Shown here piece after piece: positions 38,185 to 47,210 of a stretch of 64,000 nt of DNA; position 1 is the first letter of the stretch; each line of letters begins with the position of its first letter. The notes beneath the pieces were generated by a model. The model saw nothing but the letters and a program-made list of their open reading frames with translations. It was not told the DNA's origin and searched no databases. This DNA is from UBA7803 sp041395905 (GTDB taxonomy: Bacteria; Pseudomonadota; Gammaproteobacteria; Pseudomonadales; Azotimanducaceae), in assembly GCA_041395905.1 (NCBI GenBank), contig JAWKZP010000012.1, positions 1-64,000 of the forward strand, given 5' to 3'. Made by a program: the position numbers and the translations under genes.

Positions 38185-38697
38185 ATGACCGCAAACAGAA
38201 CTACGAGCAGGAACGACAATCGGTCGAAGGGCAAGGCGAAGCCCGCGCAGCGCACGATCGCGCTCAACAAGCGCGCGCGTCACGAGTACACGCTGGAGGA
38301 GGTCTTCGAGGCCGGCATCGCGCTGGAAGGCTGGGAGGTCAAGAGCCTGCGCGCCGGCAGGGCACAGCTGGTGGACTCCTACGTGCTCATACGCAACGGC
38401 GAGGCCTGGCTGCTCGGTGCCAACATCTCGCCGCTCGCCAGCGCCTCGACCCACGTGATCGCCGACCCGCAGCGTACCCGCAAGCTGCTGCTGCACGCGC
38501 GCGAGATCGCCCGGATCCACGTCGCCACGCAGCAGAAGGGCTACGCCTGCGTCGCCACCGCGTTGTACTGGAAAGGCAACCGCATCAAGTGCGAGGTCGC
38601 CCTGGCGCGCGGCAAGAAGCTGCATGACAAGCGCGCAACCAGCCGCGAGCGCGACTGGAGCCGGCAGAAGGAGCGCCTGCTGAAAAACGCGGGCTGA
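38185..38697 (+). CDS. smpB: SsrA-binding protein SmpB
   Basis: Binds tmRNA and brings it to stalled ribosomes in trans-translation. The 170-residue protein has a basic N-terminal tail of about 20 residues, the core with NKRARHEYTLEEVFEAGIALEGWEVKSLR, and the basic C-terminal tail DKRATSRERDWSRQKERLL that enters the ribosome. The ATG at 38185 is the only sensible start and has no visible ribosome-binding site. It is divergent from the NSS transporter and converges on ribH. Confidence 0.95.
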   Translation: MTANRTTSRNDNRSKGKAKPAQRTIALNKRARHEYTLEEVFEAGIALEGWEVKSLRAGRAQLVDSYVLIRNGEAWLLGANISPLASASTHVIADPQRTRKLLLHAREIARIHVATQQKGYACVATALYWKGNRIKCEVALARGKKLHDKRATSRERDWSRQKERLLKNAG

Positions 38698-38758
38698 TGA
38701 CGGCCTCGCAGCGGGGCCACCAGCAGCGGCGCCCGGTCGCGGCCCCGGCGCCGGGCCG

Positions 38759-39247
38759 TCAGCCCTCGGTCAGCGCGCGCCGCCAGGCGATCATCTCCAG
38801 TGCCGCGGCGGCGGCCTCGTAGCCCTTGTTGTATTCGTCGTCGCCCGCGCGCGCGCGCGCATGCTCGATGTCGAACACCGGCAGCACTTCGACCACCACC
38901 GGGCGGCGGTACTCCAGACTCACCTGCCCGAGACCGCGCATGCATTCCGCGCTGATCATCTCGAAATGCAGGGTTTCGCCTTTGACGATCACGCCGAAAC
39001 AGATCACCGCGTCCACCTCCCGGGCGCCGTCGGCCGCAAGCACGTCGGCCGCCGCGAGCGGCAGCTCCAGCGATCCCGGCAGAACGTGCCGCTCGATGCG
39101 CGCGTAGCCGCGCTGGCGCAGCACCTGCTCGCACACGTCGGCCATGCTGCCGACGATTTCCGGATACCACTTCGAGCAGAGGATGGCGATGCGCCCGGGG
39201 TTGTCGATGTGCGGCAACCCCGACAGGTCGACCTGGGTCCTGGCCAT
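38759..39247 (-). CDS. ribH: 6,7-dimethyl-8-ribityllumazine synthase family protein
   Basis: Penultimate enzyme of riboflavin synthesis. From the ATG at 39247, with AGGAGG five bases upstream, the product is 162 residues. The fold is recognised by ILCSKWYPEIVGSM, the VLPGSLELPLA loop and GVIVKGETLHFEMI (equivalent to the usual G-x-V-I-x-G-x-T-x-H-F). The active-site histidine is retained. It stands alone without ribA, ribD or ribE, so it may be a second lumazine synthase copy; that cannot be decided here. Confidence 0.85.
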   Translation of the reverse strand: MARTQVDLSGLPHIDNPGRIAILCSKWYPEIVGSMADVCEQVLRQRGYARIERHVLPGSLELPLAAADVLAADGAREVDAVICFGVIVKGETLHFEMISAECMRGLGQVSLEYRRPVVVEVLPVFDIEHARARAGDDEYNKGYEAAAAALEMIAWRRALTEG

Positions 39248-39415
39248 TGAATCCTCCTGCGTGTGTGGCGGCGCGTGGGCCGGCAAGGATATCGGAGCCT
39301 GTCCGACAATTCGATCGGAGCAGGAATTTTCGAGCGCGCTGCAACCTTTTCCAACGCTGGCGCATCTGGACAGGTGTAAGGCAGACGAAACCAACACCCG
39401 CATCAGGAGCCCGAA

Positions 39416-39727
39416 ATGAAACGATTCGTTCTAGGACTCGGCGTCCTCGCTCTCTCGGCCGCAGCCTACGCCGACAACGGTTATCGGTTCGAATACCAGC
39501 CGGCAGAGCTGGGCACTGCCCAGGGTATCGTCGAAACGCACAAGCGCATCGAGGATACGGCGCGCCAGTACTGCCACGGCTTCTATTCCAACAGCCGCGC
39601 TCTCGGCGTGCTCGCGAGCTGCGTGAAGGACGTCACCGCCGAGATCGTCAGCAAGGTCGGCAATCGGCGCCTGACCGCATACGCGCGCACCGGCCATCTG
39701 GACGACGACCTGCTCGCCGGGCGTTGA
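39416..39727 (+). CDS. UrcA family secreted protein
   Basis: Small exported protein of 103 residues with a clear signal peptide (MKRFVLGLGVLALSAAAYA, cleaved about residue 19) and a mature part containing HKRIEDTARQYC and two cysteines (about 53 and 69) as in the UrcA family, which has no established function. AGGAG lies seven bases before the ATG. A strong terminator follows at 39811-39845, so it is probably monocistronic. The family assignment rests on the pattern of spaced cysteines and helix, which I read by eye. Confidence 0.75.
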   Translation: MKRFVLGLGVLALSAAAYADNGYRFEYQPAELGTAQGIVETHKRIEDTARQYCHGFYSNSRALGVLASCVKDVTAEIVSKVGNRRLTAYARTGHLDDDLLAGR

Positions 39728-39810
39728 GCCGCGCGCCCGCAGAGTTCCCTGCTACCGCGCACGAACCCCACTAGCGCGGGCTCGCTGCGAGCTCCTCGCG
39801 CGAGCACTCG

Positions 39811-39845
39811 GCATCCGGAACCTCAGGGTTCCGGGTGCCTTTTTT
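39811..39845 (+). terminator. Intrinsic terminator after the UrcA-family gene
   Basis: GCATCCGGAACC and GGTTCCGGGTGC form a hairpin of about 12 pairs with loop TCAG, followed by CTTTTTT. It lies 84 bases after the UrcA-family stop codon and 28 bases before the end of the convergent sulfotransferase gene. Confidence 0.85.
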
Positions 39846-39872
39846 CAGGGCAGAGGTGATCCGACGCGACGC

Positions 39873-40763
39873 TCAGCGCAGCGCGTCGAGCAGGGCCGCA
39901 TAGCTGGCGAACCCGGTTTCCGGCGTCACCGCTTCCGTCCAGATGGCATCGAGCTCCCGCACCACGTCGCCCGGGAGTTCGCGCGCGTGTGACCCGACCT
40001 CACCCTTGCGGACCTTGCTGGACTCGCTGCCCGGGGGCAGCCCGGAGACCCGCTCACTCAGCTCGCGCATCATGAGATCATCGTACTTGTGCTTGTGCGC
40101 CTGCATGGACGCCAGGGACGCCTGTTCCAGCGTGGTCGCGAGCAGCTCGTCATCGAGCACGACACCGATGAAGTCCGCGACCCGCCGCACCGTGCCGGGC
40201 AGGTCCGTCTTCATGTGCTCATAGGCGAGCAGCAGCACCGATGGGTTGTCGCGCTGCTGCCACCAGCTGATGAGATGCGACCAGTAGTCCATGCCGTCGT
40301 CACGCTGCATGAACTGGCGACGCGCAAACTCGCTCACGTCCACGCTGCCCGGCTCGAAGAACCAGCCTTCCATGAAACGATACATGGAGACCAGCGCATC
40401 GCGCGGATCGCGCAGCGCCAGCAGGTAGCGCCCGCCTTTGGGAATCATGTGCCACGACAGATGGCTCTTGAACGCACGCGGCTCGCCACGCTGAGGCGCC
40501 TGCAGATCGATGCCGAGGGCATCAGCGGTTTCCACCCAGGGCACGACGCGCGAAATGTCGTCGAAGTCCAGATCACCGCGGGTACGCAGGCTGTGCACCA
40601 TCTGCTGCAGCCAGGTGGTGCCGCACTTGGCGAACGGCGTGATGAACAGGTCCGTGGGGCGTACGCTCATCTGCAGACCGCGCATCACTCCTTCCGGAGC
40701 GAACAGCGTCTGCATCCGCTCGCGGTAGGCGTCGAAACCTCGCGGGCGGCCGGACGTGGTCAT
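39873..40763 (-). CDS. PAPS-dependent sulfotransferase
   Basis: Predicted cytosolic-type (Sulfotransfer_1) enzyme that moves a sulfuryl group from PAPS to a small hydroxyl- or amine-bearing substrate. The 296-residue protein has the 5'-phosphosulfate loop TPFAKCGTTWLQ, the 3'-phosphate motif LRDPRDALVSMYRF and a C-terminal RKGEVGSH that corresponds to the usual RKGxxGDW, with histidine in place of tryptophan. From the ATG at 40763 it overlaps the preceding gene by four bases (ATGA), so the two are coupled. The substrate is unknown. Confidence 0.85.
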   Translation of the reverse strand: MTTSGRPRGFDAYRERMQTLFAPEGVMRGLQMSVRPTDLFITPFAKCGTTWLQQMVHSLRTRGDLDFDDISRVVPWVETADALGIDLQAPQRGEPRAFKSHLSWHMIPKGGRYLLALRDPRDALVSMYRFMEGWFFEPGSVDVSEFARRQFMQRDDGMDYWSHLISWWQQRDNPSVLLLAYEHMKTDLPGTVRRVADFIGVVLDDELLATTLEQASLASMQAHKHKYDDLMMRELSERVSGLPPGSESSKVRKGEVGSHARELPGDVVRELDAIWTEAVTPETGFASYAALLDALR

Positions 40764-41137
40764 GACTGCTTGCGCTGCGCTTTCATGTTGGCCACATAGC
40801 GCACCACCTGATCGTAGGCGCCGATCAGCTCCATGATGGCGCTCGACGAACGCCGCTCGCGGCGCAGCCCCGAATCGCCACGCGACCATTGCGACACCAC
40901 GTTCTGACGCGCAAGGTCGTGCATGATACGGAACAGCTCCGCCATGACGTCGAGCTTGGCGCGCGTCAACCCATCCTGCAGCGCCTTCTCGTAGGTGCGG
41001 CCCGTGGGACGTTTGTAGCGGGCGATTGCCTGCTGCACGTGATCCGCCGCGCGATCGATCACGATGGCGCGCACCTCACGCTTGTACTGACGCAGCGCGT
41101 CGGGCTTGGAACTCTTGAGTTGGATGAAGTTGGCCAT
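40760..41137 (-). CDS. Helical protein of unknown function coupled to the sulfotransferase
   Basis: I do not recognise this 125-residue product. It is highly charged, lacks a signal peptide or membrane segment, and appears almost wholly alpha-helical. It begins MANFIQLKSSKPDAL (ATG at 41137; a longer frame start at 41185 is possible) and ends in NMKAQRKQS. No clear ribosome-binding site was seen. The ATGA overlap with the sulfotransferase suggests that the two proteins work together or need fixed ratios. Confidence 0.6.
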   Translation of the reverse strand: MANFIQLKSSKPDALRQYKREVRAIVIDRAADHVQQAIARYKRPTGRTYEKALQDGLTRAKLDVMAELFRIMHDLARQNVVSQWSRGDSGLRRERRSSSAIMELIGAYDQVVRYVANMKAQRKQS

Positions 41138-41240
41138 ATGGCGTTGCGAGGAAGCACCCTGTCTGCCGCAAAACCGGCATAACATACTGAAAAACGGCGG
41201 GTTTTTCCAGCTTTCGCAACGTGCTCCGGCGTCTGCGCGG

Positions 41241-41417
41241 TTATTTCGGGCCGAACAGATACCAGAGGATCAACCCCAGAACCGGCAGAACGAGAATCAG
41301 CACGATCCACAGCACCTTGCTGCCGGTGCCTGCCGAGCTGCCGAATACCTTGACGATGGCCCAGACGTCCAGGATCAGAATGATCAGACCGAACAGGCCG
41401 CCGACTTCGATTCCCAT
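41241..41417 (-). CDS. Small membrane protein of the PLDc_N type
   Basis: A 58-residue protein starting MGIEVGGLFGLIILILDVW and ending LILWYLFGPK. Two hydrophobic helices are separated by a short polar turn containing GSSAGTGSK. The pattern of W-A-I-V-K-V after helix 1 and the LPVLGLILWYLFG motif in helix 2 match the phospholipase D-nuclease N-terminal (PLDc_N) domain found in many short membrane proteins of unknown function. A purine-rich GGGGAAG lies about six bases before the ATG. It lies between the coupled sulfotransferase pair and the propeller gene, all on the minus strand. Confidence 0.8.
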   Translation of the reverse strand: MGIEVGGLFGLIILILDVWAIVKVFGSSAGTGSKVLWIVLILVLPVLGLILWYLFGPK

Positions 41418-41509
41418 GCTGCGCTTCCCCCATGCGTGCGCGATCTGCCGCGCGTTTTTTCAATGGTGCAACACACCGGCCCCGCACGGCAATGCGCGGG
41501 CCGCTGCAT

Positions 41510-42670
41510 TCAACCTTCGTGATAGTCGTCGGGGACGCGGCGCTCGCGGATCAGCCTGTTGAGCTCGGCATGGTCCGCCGGGTCCAGCGCCCTGCCCGCA
41601 AAGCGCGGGTCGTCCAGCGCGTAGCGGTACGCGCGGAACACGAACGGCGTGCGGCCGAAGCGACTGCTGAAGTGAAAAGGCGAAACGAACTCCCAGACCG
41701 TCTCGCCCTCAGGCGTCACTTCGAACAGGCGCCCGGTGGACGACTCCGTGATCAGGGTGTTGCCGTTGGGCAGCCGGCTCGCGCCGGAGCACATGAACGA
41801 GAAGAAGGCCAGGATCACGTCCGCCTGGTACTGCCAGACGACGTCGCGGGTGTCCGGATCCACCTCGATGACCCGGGAAAATGCAGGCGCGCGCGGCCGA
41901 TGGCAGCCGTTGTCGAAGATCAGCACGTTGCCGTTGTCGAGCCAGGTCGCCGCATGCTGATGCGACAGCGCCATGGGCAGCTTTTCGTCCTCGGCGCCGT
42001 AGCGCCATTTGACCGCCCCGCTGTCCGAATCGATGATCATGACCCGGCTGATGCCGCGAAAGCTCACCAGGTAGTCGCCATCCGGGGTCGTGCACAGCGA
42101 GTTGGCATGGCCCCATTCCTTGCGGCTCTCGAGCGGGCAGATCTGATCCTGCTCGAAGTCGAAATGCTCCCAGGAGTTCCAGCGTTTCTGCACGTGGCCG
42201 GAACGGTCGATCTCGAGGATGACGTCGCCCCACATCACGTCGCCGTCCTTCTCGTGGGGATGGCCGCCGCGGACCTGTTCGCGATACTCGGTGGGCACCG
42301 GGTACCAGGCGAGCAGGATGTGATTGCCGTTCGGCAGGCGCTCATAGGCGTGGTGCTGGGCCGGATTGCGGTAGGCCCAGACCACCCTGCTGTCCCAATC
42401 GAGCTCCATCATGGCACCCGCGTTGCCGCCCATGTTCTGCCGGCCCTCGGCGTAGCGGAACGGCGCCGTCTGAATCAGCAGATGGCCGTTTTCCAGCATG
42501 TGCGCGTGCTGGATGCCCTCGTCGCAGTGCCATCGGTGAACTACCGCGCCCTCCGGATCGAGCAGCGTGGCGTGCTTGCCGGTCACCGAACAGTACAGCG
42601 TATAGCCATCGAAGGACTTTTCCGCATCGCGGTAGACCAGCCCCTCGGGGCGCTGACGAACCCAGGTCAT
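41510..42670 (-). CDS. Arylsulfotransferase (ASST)-like beta-propeller protein
   Basis: The 386-residue product contains repeated short propeller motifs (W-x-Y/N-x-P-N-G-N-x-L/I: LPNGNHILLAWYP, TTPDGDYLVSFRG, LDNGNVLIFDNG, LPNGNTLITE), the pattern of the arylsulfotransferase family that transfers sulfuryl groups from aryl sulfates. A histidine-containing segment GHANSLCTT is placed as in the family. There is no signal peptide, unlike the well-studied periplasmic enzymes, so it is probably cytosolic. Activity and substrate are inferred only. It is divergent from the amidohydrolase at 42803. Confidence 0.7.
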   Translation of the reverse strand: MTWVRQRPEGLVYRDAEKSFDGYTLYCSVTGKHATLLDPEGAVVHRWHCDEGIQHAHMLENGHLLIQTAPFRYAEGRQNMGGNAGAMMELDWDSRVVWAYRNPAQHHAYERLPNGNHILLAWYPVPTEYREQVRGGHPHEKDGDVMWGDVILEIDRSGHVQKRWNSWEHFDFEQDQICPLESRKEWGHANSLCTTPDGDYLVSFRGISRVMIIDSDSGAVKWRYGAEDEKLPMALSHQHAATWLDNGNVLIFDNGCHRPRAPAFSRVIEVDPDTRDVVWQYQADVILAFFSFMCSGASRLPNGNTLITESSTGRLFEVTPEGETVWEFVSPFHFSSRFGRTPFVFRAYRYALDDPRFAGRALDPADHAELNRLIRERRVPDDYHEG

Positions 42671-42738
42671 ATACGGCCCTGCTCTCTCATTGGAATCGTT
42701 GCGGGATGCTCTGCACGGTACCGAGGTCGCACCGCAAC

Positions 42739-42767
42739 TTGCCGACCGTACCGCAACTCTCTATAAA
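42739..42767 (+). promoter_or_regulatory. Promoter of the amidohydrolase operon
   Basis: TTGCCG (42739-42744) and TATAAA (42762-42767) are 17 bases apart. Transcription should start near 42774, about 29 bases before the ATG at 42803. Two direct repeats ACCGCAACT (42731-42739 and 42750-42758) lie 19 bases apart, one touching the -35 element, and could bind a regulator. Confidence 0.65.
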
Positions 42768-42802
42768 AAGCTGCCTGAACGGCGCTACGAGGGGCCGCCA
42801 CC

Positions 42803-43957
42803 ATGTCCGACGACTACGTGCTCGAGATTCCCGAGCAGATCGATATCGCGGTCTCTCCGCAACGCATTCCACAGGCGCAGCGGCATCCCTGGCCGGCGGG
42901 GACCATCATCGTCTCCGCCGACAGCCACCTGATCGAGCAGGACTACTGGCACGAAGGCTTCCCTGCGCACAAGAAAGACCAGGCACCACGGATGACCTTC
43001 CACGATGGCGCCTTCGACTTCCGCATCGGCGACAAATCCATGACGCCGCCGGAGCTGGCCCAGCACCTGTGCCGGTCGATGGAGTGCACGCCGGGGCTGA
43101 ACGACATTCCGGCGCGGCTGCGCGACCTCGACATCGAAGGCGTGGAAAAAGAGCTGATCTTTCCGCAGCGGCTGTTCGGTCTGTTCATGTTCGGCGAGAT
43201 GCAGAACCGGGAAGAAGTGTTCGGCCTGTACAACGAAGCCATCGCACGGCGCTGCGCGGAGGCGCCCGACCGCCTGTACCCGGTGATGGTGCCCAATTAC
43301 TGGGACATGGCCCGGGCCGCCGAATCCGTGGCGCGCTGCAGGGCGCTGGGCGCGCGCGGGCTCATGGTGCCGCTCAAGCCGGGCAAGGACGTCGACGGCC
43401 GGTCGATCTACTACAACGCGCCGCAGATGGATGCCCTCTACGAAGCTATCGCAGACAGCGGCATCCCGCTCATCTTCCACATCGGCGAGGCCATACCGGG
43501 CCCCATGCCCGGCGCTGCCGGCATCTCCGTTGTGACCCAGACCCAGGGGTTCCGGCTGCAGTGGTCGCAGCTCACGTTCAGCGGAGTGTTCGATCGCTTC
43601 CCGAAGCTCAAGGTGGTGTTCGTCGAAGGCGGTCTCGCCTGGGTCGCGAGCATGCTGCACGATGCCGACCTGGTGTCGACCCATTTCAGGACCTCCATGA
43701 ATCCGCAGCTCGAGCATCCGCCCAGCTGGTACTGGCGGAACCACTGCTACGCCACCTTCATGACCGATCCGGTAGGCCTGTCGCTGCTCGACCGCATTGG
43801 CCCGGAAACCTGCATGTGGTCTTCAGACTACCCCCATCAGGAAAGCACCTTCGGCTACACCCGCAGCTCCATCCAGGCCGTGTTCGACGCGACCAGCGTG
43901 GAGAATGCGCAGATGATCGTCGGCAAGACCGCCCTCGATCTGTTCCGCATGCGATGA
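42803..43957 (+). CDS. Amidohydrolase family 2 protein
   Basis: Predicted TIM-barrel metal-dependent hydrolase or decarboxylase (Amidohydro_2). The 384-residue product shows the N-terminal SADSHLIE (in place of the classic D-x-H), the HIGE histidine (about residue 228) and the C-terminal SDYPHQES (about 342-349) with the metal aspartate. GAGGGG lies about eight bases before the ATG. It overlaps the next gene by four bases (ATGA). Members act on varied aromatic or amide substrates, so no specific function is assigned. Confidence 0.83.
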   Translation: MSDDYVLEIPEQIDIAVSPQRIPQAQRHPWPAGTIIVSADSHLIEQDYWHEGFPAHKKDQAPRMTFHDGAFDFRIGDKSMTPPELAQHLCRSMECTPGLNDIPARLRDLDIEGVEKELIFPQRLFGLFMFGEMQNREEVFGLYNEAIARRCAEAPDRLYPVMVPNYWDMARAAESVARCRALGARGLMVPLKPGKDVDGRSIYYNAPQMDALYEAIADSGIPLIFHIGEAIPGPMPGAAGISVVTQTQGFRLQWSQLTFSGVFDRFPKLKVVFVEGGLAWVASMLHDADLVSTHFRTSMNPQLEHPPSWYWRNHCYATFMTDPVGLSLLDRIGPETCMWSSDYPHQESTFGYTRSSIQAVFDATSVENAQMIVGKTALDLFRMR

Positions 43958-44835
43958 AGCATCTGGCCGTCCTGTGCGTGCTGTGTCCCCTGTGGCTGTC
44001 GCCACCGGCCGGTGCAGCCCAGTTTCCGGTGCTCGAGGATGAGTGCCATGGCCGGCAGCTGATGATCAAAGGGCCCATCGAGGCGGGCGATGCGGAGCGA
44101 TTCGCGGCGCAACTCACCCGAATGATCAGCAGCCCGGACCTGCCCGCGAGTCAGGACCCGGACGTACTGTGGACGCTGCGCCTGGACAGCCCCGGCGGCG
44201 AAATCGCCGAGGCCATGGCCATCGGCCGCCTGGTGCACGCTGCCTTCATCACCACCGAGGTGAACTTCCGTTTCGAGCAGCGCGCGGATGGCGTGTGGGA
44301 CTTCGCCCGCGGGGCAGAGGTCGTCTGCCTCGAAGGCGACGATCGGCTCTCCGGCTGCGTGCCGGATGCCGTGGAAGCGGCGTGCACCGGTGCCTGTCTG
44401 CTGATCTGGCTGGCCGGCAGCGAGCGGCGCGCCATCGAAGGCCGCCTGGGAGCGCACGGCCTCGCAGGCGATCCGGCGGCGCTGACCGCTTATCTGCGCG
44501 AGATCGCAATCGAACCCGCTGCCACCGAACTCATTCTGGCACGAGCCCGCGACGCAGCGCAGACCGGCGCCGAGGCCCCACAGAACGGCTGGCTCGACTG
44601 GACCGACCGCAAGGCGCTTGCGGGCACGGCGCCGGAACTGGAGGTACTGGTCGCGGGCTGCCCCCCGGCTCTGACACCGGAGGAGGCGATGCAGTCCGTC
44701 ATGACCCGCTCACCGGCAGAGCGGGCGGCGCTGCTCGATCGCTCCGAAGCCTATTGGGACTGTCGGAACTCGCTGGTCGAGGCGGCACGCGCAACACCGC
44801 TCGCTGCGCTGGTCGGCATGCCCGGCAGGGGCTGA
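43954..44835 (+). CDS. Secreted ClpP/crotonase-fold protein (COG3904-like)
   Basis: The 293-residue product has a signal peptide (about residues 1-22) and a ClpP-like domain with TLRLDSPGGEIAEAMAIGRLV (about 70-90), CTGACLLIWLAGSERRA (about 145-161) and GAHGLAGD. Homologues of this family usually have Cys-x-Ser-Ala-Cys at the second motif, where the serine is the nucleophile; here that position is glycine, so proteolysis may be lost. It is translationally coupled to the amidohydrolase. The function is unknown. Confidence 0.7.
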   Translation: MKHLAVLCVLCPLWLSPPAGAAQFPVLEDECHGRQLMIKGPIEAGDAERFAAQLTRMISSPDLPASQDPDVLWTLRLDSPGGEIAEAMAIGRLVHAAFITTEVNFRFEQRADGVWDFARGAEVVCLEGDDRLSGCVPDAVEAACTGACLLIWLAGSERRAIEGRLGAHGLAGDPAALTAYLREIAIEPAATELILARARDAAQTGAEAPQNGWLDWTDRKALAGTAPELEVLVAGCPPALTPEEAMQSVMTRSPAERAALLDRSEAYWDCRNSLVEAARATPLAALVGMPGRG

Positions 44836-44980
44836 GCGACTGCTGGACAGCAGCATGCCCGGGCGTTAGCGTTCCTGTCAGAGCGGCATCCGGCGCGCGA
44901 CGTCTGCACCTGGGGGCGCACAGCCGCAGAAGAATCGAATCGACAAACCGATCCAACCAGTCAAGGGAAGGGGAATCCTC

Positions 44981-46708
<1,728 letters not shown>

Positions 46709-46796
46709 GGCTGCCCGCCCCGGAGTCTGCAGGACGTGCGCTGCGGCCTCCGGGGCGCACGTCGCAGCACCGCGATAGCTTCGGCGGCGGAGTCTG

Positions 46797-46979
46797 CTAG
46801 GCGGTGTACTTCGCGGCGCCGGCACGGGACCGGTCAGCCGGGTATCTGAGCCGGTTCTACTCGAGCTTTGCCACTAAGGCCTGGTCGACGTCCACACAGA
46901 GCTTGTCGGCGAGCCGCACCAGATGGATCAGAACCTCCGCGATCTCCTCCGCTACCGCGGCCAGCCGCGTCGCGGGCAG
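46797..46979 (-). pseudogene. Remnant of a MazG-like nucleotide pyrophosphohydrolase
   Basis: Read on the minus strand, 61 codons give LPATRLAAVAEEIAEVL, then IHLVRLADKLCVDVD and QALVAKLE, a TAG stop, and then NRLRYPADRSRAGAAKYTA before a second stop. This matches the C-terminal part of MazG-like (YpjD-type) pyrophosphatases, including the E-E-x-A-E-V metal helix and the R-Y-P and K-Y-T end. The TAG at 46857-46859 replaces what is normally lysine (AAG to TAG is one base). The N-terminal half of the family, with the Q-F-H-x-P-K-N segment, could not be found upstream, so the gene is both truncated and interrupted. Confidence 0.75.
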
Positions 46980-47210
46980 CTGTACTGACCTGCATAGCCA
47001 AATCAGCGCCAGCGGAACCGTGAGCACACGGCAAAGGGCCGCCCACCGTCAAGAGACGCTCGCATACGCTTCACTTGCGGGGTTCGACAATTCGACAGCC
47101 ATATCCAACCTCTCGCACAGATACGGTCAAACCTCGTGGCTGATGGTCAGCCGTGAGCTCCGACGGTCGCCTGACCATCAATGAATCGGACCGCGCGCGA
47201 GGAAACCGCC
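46980..47210. other. Non-coding stretch between the MazG remnant and the cytochrome-porin gene
   Basis: No complete gene was recognised on either strand. On the minus strand the frame of the MazG remnant stays open for about 15 more codons (VPLALIWLCRS) but loses family resemblance. Together with the remnant and the 88 bases before it, this is the largest stretch in the window without an intact gene. A ribosome-binding GAGGAA for the next gene lies at its right end. Confidence 0.6.

Noticed and set aside
46857..46859. Recoding of TAG in the MazG-like remnant (as pyrrolysine).
   Set aside because: The gene also lacks its N-terminal half, the residue replaced is an ordinary lysine, and no structure or context suggests recoding.
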